Below, in pieces: positions 1-5,541 of a DNA stretch of 5,541 bases (position 1 is the first letter of the stretch; each line of letters begins with the position of its first letter). A model generated the notes under the pieces. It worked only from the letters and a program-made list of their open reading frames with translations, searched no databases and was not told the DNA's origin. The stretch is from JAGQUL01 sp039811765. Lineage in GTDB: Bacteria > Actinomycetota > Thermoleophilia > Gaiellales > SKUG01. Made by a program: the position numbers and the translations under genes. The stretch spans positions 1 to 5,541 of the forward strand of contig JBDHZF010000147.1 of assembly GCA_039811765.1 (NCBI GenBank). Direction: 5' to 3'.

Positions 1-2142
1 ATCGGACCCGCCGTCGGTGCATGCCGCATGTGCCTGGTGGAGATCGAGGGCGTGCCGAAGCTGCAGGCCGCGTGCGCCACGTCCGTGCGCGAAGGCATGG
101 TCGTCTCCACCGTGGGCGACCAAGCGCGCCAAGCGCAGGAAGCCGTGCTCGAATTCCTGCTCGTGAACCACCCGCTCGACTGCCCGGTGTGCGACAAGGG
201 CGGCGAGTGCCCGCTGCAGGACCAAGCGTTCCGCTGGGGGCCGGGCACGTCGCGCTTCGCCGAGCAAAAGCGCGTCAACGACAAGCCGATCCCGGTGAGC
301 CCGCTAATCGCGCTCGATCGCGAGCGCTGCATCCTGTGCTACCGCTGCACGCGCTACAGCGCCGAGGTCACCGAGGACCTGCAGCTCGTTCCGCGGCAAC
401 GCGGCGCGAACAGCGTGATCGCCACGTTCGAGGGGCGCCCGTGGAAGGGACACCACGCTGGCAACGTGATCGAACTGTGCCCCGTGGGCGCGCTCACGAG
501 CACGGAGTATCGCTTCCACGGTCGCCCGTGGGACGTCACCGACCACCCGTCGATCGCGCCATGGGACGTGCTGGGCTCGAACGTGTACAACACCGTGCGC
601 GAAGGTCGCGTGGTGCGCGTGCTGAGTCGCCGCAACGACGCGGTGGACGTCGGCTGGATCGACGATCGAACTCGCTTCGCGTACGCGTCGATGAACGGTC
701 CGGATCGCATCCTCGCGCCGCAGCATCGCCCCTATCGAGATCGTCCCGTCGGCAACCGACCCGTGCAGGAACTCAGCCACGAAGTGGCGATGGAGTGGCT
801 GCACGACAAGCTCGTCGAAGGTCGCGCCGCGGGCGCGAGCGAGCTGTGGGTGTTGAGCGGCGCCGAGACGCTCGAGGTTGCATACGCGATTCAGCAGCTC
901 GCCGCGCAGACGGGTGGACGCGTCGTTGCTGCGCCCGGTGCGAGCGCCGCGGCGCCGGAGGCCGGCGCACAGATTGCCGACATCGACCGCGCCGACAACA
1001 TCCTCGTGATCGGTCACGCCGACCTGCTCGACACGGCGCCCGGCCTCGACCTTCGCATCCGCAAGGCGCGCCAGCGAGGCGCAACGGTGGTCGTCGCGGG
1101 CGCGGGTGGAACGCGCCTCGAGGGCGCCGGCGTGGAGCACGTGTACGTCGCGCCCGGGCAGCTCGACGCGTACGCAGCCGGGCCTCCCGGCGCTGGCGAC
1201 GCCGAGCAGTTGTCAGTCGCGATCTACCGCGACGGCGACCTGCGCGGCGAGACCGTTGCCGGTCTTGCCGGCGCGGGCTTCCAGCTGCTCGCTGTTCCCG
1301 CGGCTGCGAACGCGCGCGGTCTCGCCGCGCTCGGCATCGCCGCCGCCGCGAGCTGGGACGAGATCCTCGGCCATGCCGGCGGCGTGGTGTACGTGGGCGT
1401 CGACCCCAACCGCGCCGTCGACCAGTCCCAGTGGGGTCCGGCCGTGAAGCGCGCCGCGTGGGTCGCAGCGATCGATTCGCTGCCCACGCCGCTGCACGCG
1501 AGCGCCGATCTCGTCATCCCCGCTGCGTGGGGCGGCGAGCAGGACGGCACGCTCGTGAACCTCGAAGGGCGCTTGCAGCGCATGACCGTCGGCGCGGGAA
1601 CGCCTGGCCAGGTCGTGCCGCAGCTGCGCTGGATCGCCGGGCTTGCGCGGCGACTCGGCGCCACCGGCGTGCAAGGCAACGCCGCGAGCGCGTTCCGGCA
1701 GCTGTCGGCCGCCGCGGGCGACGCGATCCCAGCAGCCACGCACGGCGACGTGCCGCTCGACGGCGTGCTCGGCGTGACGGGCGGTCCGGCCCCCGCATAC
1801 GCGGACGAGCCGACGATGCAGGTCGGCGCGGACCAGCTCGCGCTGTACGTGGCGCCGAACCTGTTCGACGCCCCCGAAGTCGCGCACAGCGAGTCGATGT
1901 CGTTCCTCACCGAGATCGCAACGCTCGTGCTCAACCGCGCTGACGCTCGCGCGCTTGGACTTTCCACGGGCGACGCCGCGATGGTCGAGACCGCAGACGG
2001 CGTCGACGCGGCCGTGGTGGTTCGCACCTCGCGCACCGTGCAAAGCGGCCACGCGCGAGTGAGCGCGGGAACGCCCGGCTTCGCGCCCGGTCGCACGGGC
2101 TGGATCGCCGCTCGCGTGCGCGCAGACGGGAGCGCGACGTGA
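1..2142 (+). CDS. nuoG: NADH-quinone oxidoreductase subunit G (NuoG), 5'-truncated by the window
   Basis: Peripheral-arm subunit of complex I that carries Fe-S clusters passing electrons from NuoE/F toward NuoI. The frame is open from base 1 (713 residues visible, numbered from codon 1) and ends at TGA 2140-2142. By comparison with the family, roughly 40 N-terminal residues are missing, including the first Cys of the [2Fe-2S] site. Visible ligands: C8-x2-C11-x13-C25 for the ferredoxin-like [2Fe-2S] cluster N1b; H57-x3-C61-x2-C64-x5-C70 (HPLDCPVCDKGGEC), the typical His/3Cys [4Fe-4S] motif; C110-x2-C113-x2-C116 with distal C160 (ELCPVGALTS) for the next [4Fe-4S] cluster. From about residue 225 comes the degenerate molybdopterin-oxidoreductase domain. 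It includes the family segment GTLVNLEGRLQR near 516-527 and a dinucleotide-binding-like end (LNRADARALGLSTGD, 644-658). There is no cysteine after C160, so cluster N7 is absent: its usual ligand positions read A186, D189, S193 and D221. The stop overlaps the nuoH start by 4 nt. Identification is firm. Confidence 0.97.
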   Translation: MGPAVGACRMCLVEIEGVPKLQAACATSVREGMVVSTVGDQARQAQEAVLEFLLVNHPLDCPVCDKGGECPLQDQAFRWGPGTSRFAEQKRVNDKPIPVSPLIALDRERCILCYRCTRYSAEVTEDLQLVPRQRGANSVIATFEGRPWKGHHAGNVIELCPVGALTSTEYRFHGRPWDVTDHPSIAPWDVLGSNVYNTVREGRVVRVLSRRNDAVDVGWIDDRTRFAYASMNGPDRILAPQHRPYRDRPVGNRPVQELSHEVAMEWLHDKLVEGRAAGASELWVLSGAETLEVAYAIQQLAAQTGGRVVAAPGASAAAPEAGAQIADIDRADNILVIGHADLLDTAPGLDLRIRKARQRGATVVVAGAGGTRLEGAGVEHVYVAPGQLDAYAAGPPGAGDAEQLSVAIYRDGDLRGETVAGLAGAGFQLLAVPAAANARGLAALGIAAAASWDEILGHAGGVVYVGVDPNRAVDQSQWGPAVKRAAWVAAIDSLPTPLHASADLVIPAAWGGEQDGTLVNLEGRLQRMTVGAGTPGQVVPQLRWIAGLARRLGATGVQGNAASAFRQLSAAAGDAIPAATHGDVPLDGVLGVTGGPAPAYADEPTMQVGADQLALYVAPNLFDAPEVAHSESMSFLTEIATLVLNRADARALGLSTGDAAMVETADGVDAAVVVRTSRTVQSGHARVSAGTPGFAPGRTGWIAARVRADGSAT
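2128..2132 (+). promoter_or_regulatory. Ribosome binding site for nuoH (GGGAG)
   Basis: GGGAG lies inside the last codons of nuoG, 6 nt upstream of the GTG at 2139. The spacing fits a Shine-Dalgarno site and supports the GTG start that overlaps the nuoG stop in GTGA. The site is short, so it is supportive rather than proven. Confidence 0.55.
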
Positions 2143-3179
2143 CGATCGGCGAAGTCATCGGCCTGTTCCTCAAGGCGTTCATCATCGCGAACGTCGTGAT
2201 GGTCGTGTTCGCGATGATGACGTGGATCGAGCGACGCCTGCTGTCGTTCTTCCAATACCGTCTTGGTCCCAACCGCGTGGGCCCGTTCGGCATCCTGCAG
2301 CCGATCGCCGACCTGATGAAGCTGATCCGCAAGGAGAACTTCCGACCCAACAGCGTCAGCGCCGTGATGCACCTCGTCGCGCCGATCGTCACGCTGTTCT
2401 TCGCGCTCGCGGTGTTCAGCGTGATCCCGTTCGGCGACCAAGACTGGAACCTGTTCGGTTGGCACACGCCGCCCGGCATGGCCCCCGACCTGCCCGTTGG
2501 CGTGATCTTCGCGATCGCGCTCAGCGGCCTTGGCGGTTACGGCGTGATCGTCGGCGGCTGGGCGTCCAACTCCAAGTACGCGCTGCTCGGCGCGCTGCGC
2601 GCCTGCGCCCAGCTGATCAGCTACGAAGTCGCGCTGACGCTGTCGCTGCTGCCGATCATCATGATGACGCAGTCGCTCTCCATGGCGCAGATCGCCGACG
2701 GCCACGCCGCGTGGTCGATGGGCGGCTGGCACCCGTGGTTCATCGTGTGGGCGCCGGTCGGCTTCGTCATCTTCCTGCTCTCCGCGCTCGCGGAAGCCAA
2801 CCGCGCGCCGTTCGACCACGCCGAAGCCGAGCAAGAACTCGTCGGTGGCTTCCACACCGAATACGGCGGCCTGCGCTATGCCGCGTTCGCGAACGCCGAG
2901 TACCTGCACCTGCTCGCGATCAGCGCGATCGGCGTCACGTTCTTCCTCGGCGGCACCTCGATCCCGTGGATGCCGGACGCGAACGCGGGCCTCGACCTGC
3001 TCTCGTTCTTCGTGAAGATGGCGATCTTCCTCTTCCTGTTCATCTGGATTCGCGCCACGGTGCCGCGCCTTCGCTACGACCGCCTGATGCGGTTCGGGTG
3101 GAAGGCGCTGTTGCCGCTCGCCACGCTGCAGGTGCTGGCCACCGCGTTCATCGTCGTCAAGGGCTGGGGGCACGCCTGA
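2139..3179 (+). CDS. nuoH: NADH-quinone oxidoreductase subunit H (NuoH)
   Basis: Membrane subunit of complex I (ND1 homologue) that forms the quinone chamber with NuoB/NuoD and links it to the proton-pumping subunits. The product has 346 residues, slightly longer than E. coli NuoH (about 325), with about eight hydrophobic segments (approximately 5-27, 74-98, 117-140, 155-178, 199-219, 256-276, 286-306, 322-342). Family signatures: ERRLLSFFQYRLGPNRVGP at 31-49; WASNSKYALLGALRACAQLI at 141-160 followed by SYE with E163; the acidic cytoplasmic loop EANRAPFDHAEAEQELVGGF at 219-238 followed by HTEY, with D226, E229, E231, E233 and E241; and RATVPRLRYDRLMRFGWKAL at 305-324. The GTG start is chosen because it gives the normal N-terminus, overlaps the nuoG stop by 4 nt and has a GGGAG 6 nt upstream. 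The first in-frame ATG lies inside TM1 and would destroy that helix. One oddity is the loop motif PFD-H-A-E, where most homologues have PFD-x-P-E. Identification is firm. Confidence 0.98.
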   Translation: MTIGEVIGLFLKAFIIANVVMVVFAMMTWIERRLLSFFQYRLGPNRVGPFGILQPIADLMKLIRKENFRPNSVSAVMHLVAPIVTLFFALAVFSVIPFGDQDWNLFGWHTPPGMAPDLPVGVIFAIALSGLGGYGVIVGGWASNSKYALLGALRACAQLISYEVALTLSLLPIIMMTQSLSMAQIADGHAAWSMGGWHPWFIVWAPVGFVIFLLSALAEANRAPFDHAEAEQELVGGFHTEYGGLRYAAFANAEYLHLLAISAIGVTFFLGGTSIPWMPDANAGLDLLSFFVKMAIFLFLFIWIRATVPRLRYDRLMRFGWKALLPLATLQVLATAFIVVKGWGHA

Positions 3180-3772
3180 TGTCATCTCCCGTCGCTGGAA
3201 CCTTCCGCGGGATCAAGAACACCGGCGTTGGTCTCGCCACCACGCTGCGCGCGTTCTTGGGTCGCAACATCACCGAGCAGTACCCGGAGTACAAGCACCC
3301 GGTGATGCCGCGCTTCCGCGGACGCCACAAGCTGCACCTGCACGCGAACGGCCTCGAGAAGTGCGTTGGCTGCTCGCTGTGCGCGGCGGCGTGCCCGTCC
3401 GACTGCATTCGCGTGGTCGCGGCCGAGAACACGCCCGAGCATCGCGTCAGCGCGGGCGAGCGCTACGCGCAGGTGTACGAGATCAACATGAGCCGCTGCA
3501 TCTTCTGCGGCTACTGCGAGATGGCGTGCCCGTTCGACGCGATCACGCTCGGCAACGACTGGGAGCTCGCGGACCTCAACCGCGACCAGATGATCTACAC
3601 GAAGGACATGTTGCTCGCTGATCCGCCGACCCGCGACGCGGTGGGCATGGATCGTCGCGCCGTCACGCGCCAGGACGCCGACCTCGACTCGCCGATCCCG
3701 GTGTGGCTCGAGGAGACAGTTGCTCGCGAGCGCGCGCAGCGCAGCGCCACGGATCGGAGCGCGAAGCGATGA
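3179..3772 (+). CDS. nuoI: NADH-quinone oxidoreductase subunit I (NuoI), 2x[4Fe-4S] ferredoxin-type
   Basis: Peripheral-arm subunit of complex I whose two [4Fe-4S] clusters (N6a, N6b) pass electrons from NuoG to the terminal cluster N2 in NuoB. The product has 197 residues. The two canonical ferredoxin motifs are intact: C62-x2-C65-x2-C68-x3-C72-P and C107-x2-C110-x2-C113-x3-C117-P. The segment ITEQYPE (31-37) and GLEKCVGC (58-65) are family typical. The N-terminal 25 or so residues resemble the usual membrane-contacting amphipathic helix. The charged C-terminal tail (about 150-197) has no recognised motif. An extra Cys, C76, follows the first motif and is not expected to be a ligand. The ATG at 3179 shares one base with the nuoH TGA. 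Its Shine-Dalgarno match is weak (a G-run at 3166-3170, 8 nt away), so translation probably depends on coupling to nuoH; that is inference. Identification is firm. Confidence 0.98.
   Translation: MSSPVAGTFRGIKNTGVGLATTLRAFLGRNITEQYPEYKHPVMPRFRGRHKLHLHANGLEKCVGCSLCAAACPSDCIRVVAAENTPEHRVSAGERYAQVYEINMSRCIFCGYCEMACPFDAITLGNDWELADLNRDQMIYTKDMLLADPPTRDAVGMDRRAVTRQDADLDSPIPVWLEETVARERAQRSATDRSAKR
3756..3759 (+). promoter_or_regulatory. Ribosome binding site for nuoJ (GGAG)
   Basis: GGAG within the end of nuoI, 9 nt before the ATG at 3769. It supports starting NuoJ at the ATG of the ATGA overlap rather than at the upstream in-frame GTG at 3703, which would add residues antisense to family expectation. 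Confidence 0.5.
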
Positions 3773-4458
3773 ACCCGATCGTGGCATGGAATCCCGAGCT
3801 GCCCGGCGCGCCGTTCGTGGTGATCTTGTTCGCCTTGTTCTCGCTGCTGGCGATCTTCGGCGCCGTGCGCGTGGTCACCGCGAGCGATCCGTTCATCAGC
3901 GCGTTGAGCCTGCTGTTCAACTTCGTCTCGCTCGGCGCGTTGTACCTGCTGCTCGGGCAGGACTTCGTCGCGATCAGCCAGATCCTCGTGTACGCCGGAG
4001 CGGTGGTCGTGCTGTTCTTGTTCGTGATCGCCTACCTGGGCGATCGCCGCGAGCTCGCCGCCGACGCAACCCGCGGCAAGCTGCTGCGCCCCGCTGGCGT
4101 GCTGGCGTCCGTGGCGCTCGCGCTCGTGCTCGTCAGCGCGGTCGCCGCCGCGAAACTGCCCACGCCGGTGACGCCGCAGAAAACCGACGCCGGCTTCGCG
4201 TTCGGCTCGCCGCAAGCGATCGGCGAGGCGTTCATGACCAAGTACATCCTGATCTTCGAGGCCACCAGCGTCGTTCTGCTCGTCGCCGCGATCGGCGGCG
4301 TCGTGCTCGGGCTCACCGGGCGCGCACGCCACGATCGCTTGCGCAAGCTGATGCAGACGCGCAGCGCCGACCAGCAGAAGCGACTGCACGACGTGCGCGA
4401 ACGCGAGCTGCGCGACGAGCGATCCGCCGTTGCATTCGACGAGGAGGTCCGAGGCTGA
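3769..4458 (+). CDS. nuoJ: NADH-quinone oxidoreductase subunit J (NuoJ)
   Basis: Membrane subunit of complex I (ND6 homologue), located between NuoH and the antiporter-like subunits and implicated in coupling quinone chemistry to proton pumping. The product has 229 residues with five predicted membrane segments (about 16-36, 42-63, 68-91, 108-128, 159-184). The diagnostic TM3 stretch ISQILVYAGAVVVLFLFVI (69-87) contains Y75 and G77 of the conserved YAGA motif, the region that forms the pi-bulge in solved structures. A second family-like stretch, EATSVVLLVAAIGGVVLGL, covers 164-182. After TM5 there is a charged hydrophilic tail of about 45 residues (185-229), which makes the protein longer than E. 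coli NuoJ (184 aa). Longer NuoJ proteins are usual in Actinomycetota, so this is not evidence of fusion. The start ATG overlaps the nuoI stop (ATGA), and the stop shares one base with the nuoK start. Identification is firm. Confidence 0.97.
   Translation: MNPIVAWNPELPGAPFVVILFALFSLLAIFGAVRVVTASDPFISALSLLFNFVSLGALYLLLGQDFVAISQILVYAGAVVVLFLFVIAYLGDRRELAADATRGKLLRPAGVLASVALALVLVSAVAAAKLPTPVTPQKTDAGFAFGSPQAIGEAFMTKYILIFEATSVVLLVAAIGGVVLGLTGRARHDRLRKLMQTRSADQQKRLHDVRERELRDERSAVAFDEEVRG
4441..4447 (+). promoter_or_regulatory. Strong ribosome binding site for nuoK (GAGGAGG)
   Basis: GAGGAGG, the best Shine-Dalgarno match in the window, lies in the last codons of nuoJ, 10 nt upstream of the ATG at 4458. 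It fixes the nuoK start and suggests that this short subunit can be initiated independently as well as by coupling. Confidence 0.7.
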
Positions 4459-4763
4459 TGCATGTCTCCGTGGACTGGTACGTCGCGCTCAGCGCGATCC
4501 TCTTCGCGATCGGCGCCGCCGGCGTGATGCTGCGCCGCAACGCGCTCGTCGTGCTGCTCAGCATCGAGCTGATGCTCAACGCCGGCAACCTCTCGCTCGT
4601 CGCGTTCTCGCGCACGTGGGGTGTGCAGGATGGGCAGATCTTCGCGATCACCGTGATGGCGATCGCCGCGAGCGAGGTCGTGGTCGGCCTCGGCATCGTC
4701 GTGGCGCTGAGCCACCTGCGCCGCGAACTGGACACCGACGAGTTGGTGGAGCTGCACGGCTGA
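4458..4763 (+). CDS. nuoK: NADH-quinone oxidoreductase subunit K (NuoK)
   Basis: Small membrane subunit of complex I (ND4L homologue) that contributes a proton path next to NuoJ and NuoN. The product has 101 residues, the usual length (E. coli 100), with three membrane helices at about 7-25, 28-48 and 58-86. Both functionally important buried glutamates are present: E37 in SIELMLNAGNL (35-45) and E73 in AASEVVVGLGIVVAL (70-84), matching E. coli Glu36 and Glu72. The start is the ATG that shares its A with the nuoJ TGA, preceded by a strong GAGGAGG; the stop shares its A with the nuoL ATG. Nothing is unusual in the protein, and identification is firm. Confidence 0.98.
   Translation: MHVSVDWYVALSAILFAIGAAGVMLRRNALVVLLSIELMLNAGNLSLVAFSRTWGVQDGQIFAITVMAIAASEVVVGLGIVVALSHLRRELDTDELVELHG
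4748..4751 (+). promoter_or_regulatory. Probable ribosome binding site for nuoL (GGAG)
   Basis: GGAG within GGTGGAG near the end of nuoK, 11 nt before the ATG at 4763. The spacing is slightly long but acceptable. It supports the start that overlaps the nuoK stop by one base. Confidence 0.45.
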
Positions 4764-5541
4764 TGGATCTCTCCGCACTCGCATGGATCGCCTATCTCGC
4801 GCCACTCGCGGGCTTCCTCGCGATCGCGCTCGCCGGTCACAAGCTTCCCGCGCGCGGAGCTGGATTCGTCTCCTGTCTTGCCGTGCTCGTGGGATTCGTC
4901 GCCGCGCTTGGCACGCTCGTGAAATGGAACGCGCTCGACGAGCCGAACCATGGCGCGGTCGCCACCGCATGGACATGGCTGAGCGCCGGCAGCTTCCGCG
5001 TGCCGCTCGAGCTGCTCGTGGATCCGCTGTCGATCTGGATGCTGCTGATCGTCACCGGCGTGGGCTTCCTGATCCACGTGTACTCCACCGGCTACATGGC
5101 GGGCGATCCGCAGTTCAACCGCTTCATGGCGTACTTGAACTTGTTCGTGTTCAGCATGCTCACGCTCGTGCTCGCCGGCAACTTCGTGCTGCTGCTCGTC
5201 GGCTGGGGCCTCGTCGGCATGGCGAGCTACCTGCTGATCGGCTTCTGGCACGATCGCCCCAGCGCCGTTGCCGCGGCGAAGAAGGCGTTCATTGTGAACG
5301 CGATCGGCGATGTCACGATCATGCTCGGCGTGTTCCTGATCTTCCGCGAGACGGGCGCGATCTCGTTCGGAGCCGCGTTCGACGCGCTGCCCGGCGCCGT
5401 CGCGCAGGACTCCGGCATGGCGTTCGTGATCTGCCTGCTGCTGCTCGGCGGCGCGTTCGCCAAGAGCGCGCAGCTGCCGCTGCACACGTGGCTGCCGGAC
5501 GCGATGGAGGGCCCCACGCCCGTCAGCGCGCTCATCCACGC
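4763..5541 (+). CDS. nuoL: NADH-quinone oxidoreductase subunit L (NuoL), 3'-truncated by the window
   Basis: Distal antiporter-like membrane subunit of complex I (ND5 homologue) that pumps protons. The ATG at 4763 shares one base with the nuoK stop, and the frame stays open to the window end: 259 full codons of a protein normally of 600 or more residues. Visible family segments: DPLSIWMLL from D87; LIHVYSTGYM with H105; GWGLVGMASYLLIGFW (147-162); AAAKKAFIVNAIGD (170-183); and LLGGAFAKSAQLPLHTWLPD followed by AMEGPTPVSALIH at the end, the classic NuoL signature with K234. K234 corresponds to E. coli Lys229. The TM5 glutamate of the family (E. coli Glu144, in GWEGVG) is glycine here: G149, codon 5207-5209. 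The G149-K234 distance of 85 equals the E. coli E144-K229 distance. No acidic residue lies in the same helix. Everything after TM7-8, including the central Lys, the C-terminal half-channel and the lateral helix, is outside the window. Identification is firm. Confidence 0.97.
   Translation, partial: MDLSALAWIAYLAPLAGFLAIALAGHKLPARGAGFVSCLAVLVGFVAALGTLVKWNALDEPNHGAVATAWTWLSAGSFRVPLELLVDPLSIWMLLIVTGVGFLIHVYSTGYMAGDPQFNRFMAYLNLFVFSMLTLVLAGNFVLLLVGWGLVGMASYLLIGFWHDRPSAVAAAKKAFIVNAIGDVTIMLGVFLIFRETGAISFGAAFDALPGAVAQDSGMAFVICLLLLGGAFAKSAQLPLHTWLPDAMEGPTPVSALIH

Noticed and set aside
21..1943. Plus-strand open frame of 640 codons in a second frame of nuoG.
   Set aside because: The product is almost entirely Arg/Ala/Gly/Pro, typical of a shadow frame in GC-rich DNA; the true frame contains all the Fe-S ligands of NuoG.
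1224..3185. Very long antisense open frame spanning the end of nuoG and all of nuoH (about 650 codons, minus strand).
   Set aside because: Its composition is Arg/Asp/Glu/His-rich low-complexity, with no recognisable domain. It is antisense to two firmly identified genes and crosses their boundary. Long antisense frames without stops are expected in GC-rich DNA with GC-biased third positions.
3379..3409. Possible fifth cluster ligand in NuoI at C76, just after the first ferredoxin motif.
   Set aside because: The four canonical ligands C62, C65, C68 and C72 are complete. A Cys a few residues after the CP of the motif is frequent in ferredoxin-type proteins and need not bind iron.
2511..4827. 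The octamer palindrome GCGATCGC (the cyanobacterial HIP1 sequence) occurs four times: 2511-2518, 4040-4047, 4659-4666 and 4820-4827.
   Set aside because: Each copy falls inside a coding region at Ala-Ile or Gly-Asp-Arg codons, and GCG-ATC is a favoured codon pair in these hydrophobic proteins. Four copies are more than chance, but codon usage explains them. The proteins do not suggest a cyanobacterium, which in any case lacks nuoG.
4313..5539. Long antisense open frame opposite the end of nuoJ, nuoK and nuoL (about 400 codons).
   Set aside because: Same artefact. The sense strand carries membrane proteins with conserved catalytic residues, and the antisense product is a repetitive Glu/Arg/Gln/His-rich sequence with no family resemblance.
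1..5541. Search for a hidden non-respiratory system, small RNA, CRISPR, mobile element or attachment site.
   Set aside because: Every base is within one of six overlapping nuo genes. No direct-repeat arrays, terminal inverted repeats, tRNA-like sequence or terminator hairpin with a T-run was seen by eye.

Overview
This window is an internal slice of a nuo operon, which encodes the proton-pumping NADH:quinone oxidoreductase (respiratory complex I, NDH-1). All six genes lie on the + strand in the canonical order nuoG-nuoH-nuoI-nuoJ-nuoK-nuoL. nuoG lacks its 5' end and nuoL lacks its 3' end because the window cuts them; the four genes between are complete. The DNA is strongly GC-rich, with G or C at most third codon positions. 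The Fe-S motifs of NuoG and NuoI, the one-block gene order and the longish NuoJ tail suggest an Actinomycetota-type bacterium. From memory of such sequences a Thermoleophilia/Solirubrobacterales-like lineage is plausible, but this placement is inference.

Layout: 1-2142 nuoG (peripheral arm, clusters N1b, N3-type His/Cys and N4); 2139-3179 nuoH (quinone-site membrane subunit); 3179-3772 nuoI (clusters N6a/N6b); 3769-4458 nuoJ; 4458-4763 nuoK; 4763-5541 nuoL (distal antiporter-like proton pump, partial). There is no intergenic DNA: every junction is a 1-nt or 4-nt start/stop overlap. No promoter, terminator, RNA gene, mobile element, repeat array or CRISPR is visible. The promoter and nuoA-F presumably lie upstream and nuoM/N downstream.

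How the genes work together: electrons from NADH (NuoE/F, outside the window) pass through NuoG clusters to NuoI and on to quinone at the NuoH/B/D interface. The released energy drives proton translocation through the membrane subunits H, J, K and L (and M, N).

I see no new system; this is core respiratory machinery. Two sequence-level departures deserve a look. NuoG has lost all four cysteine ligands of the off-pathway cluster N7. NuoL has glycine where the family has its hallmark TM5 glutamate (E. coli NuoL Glu144), while the partner lysine is retained at exactly the expected spacing.
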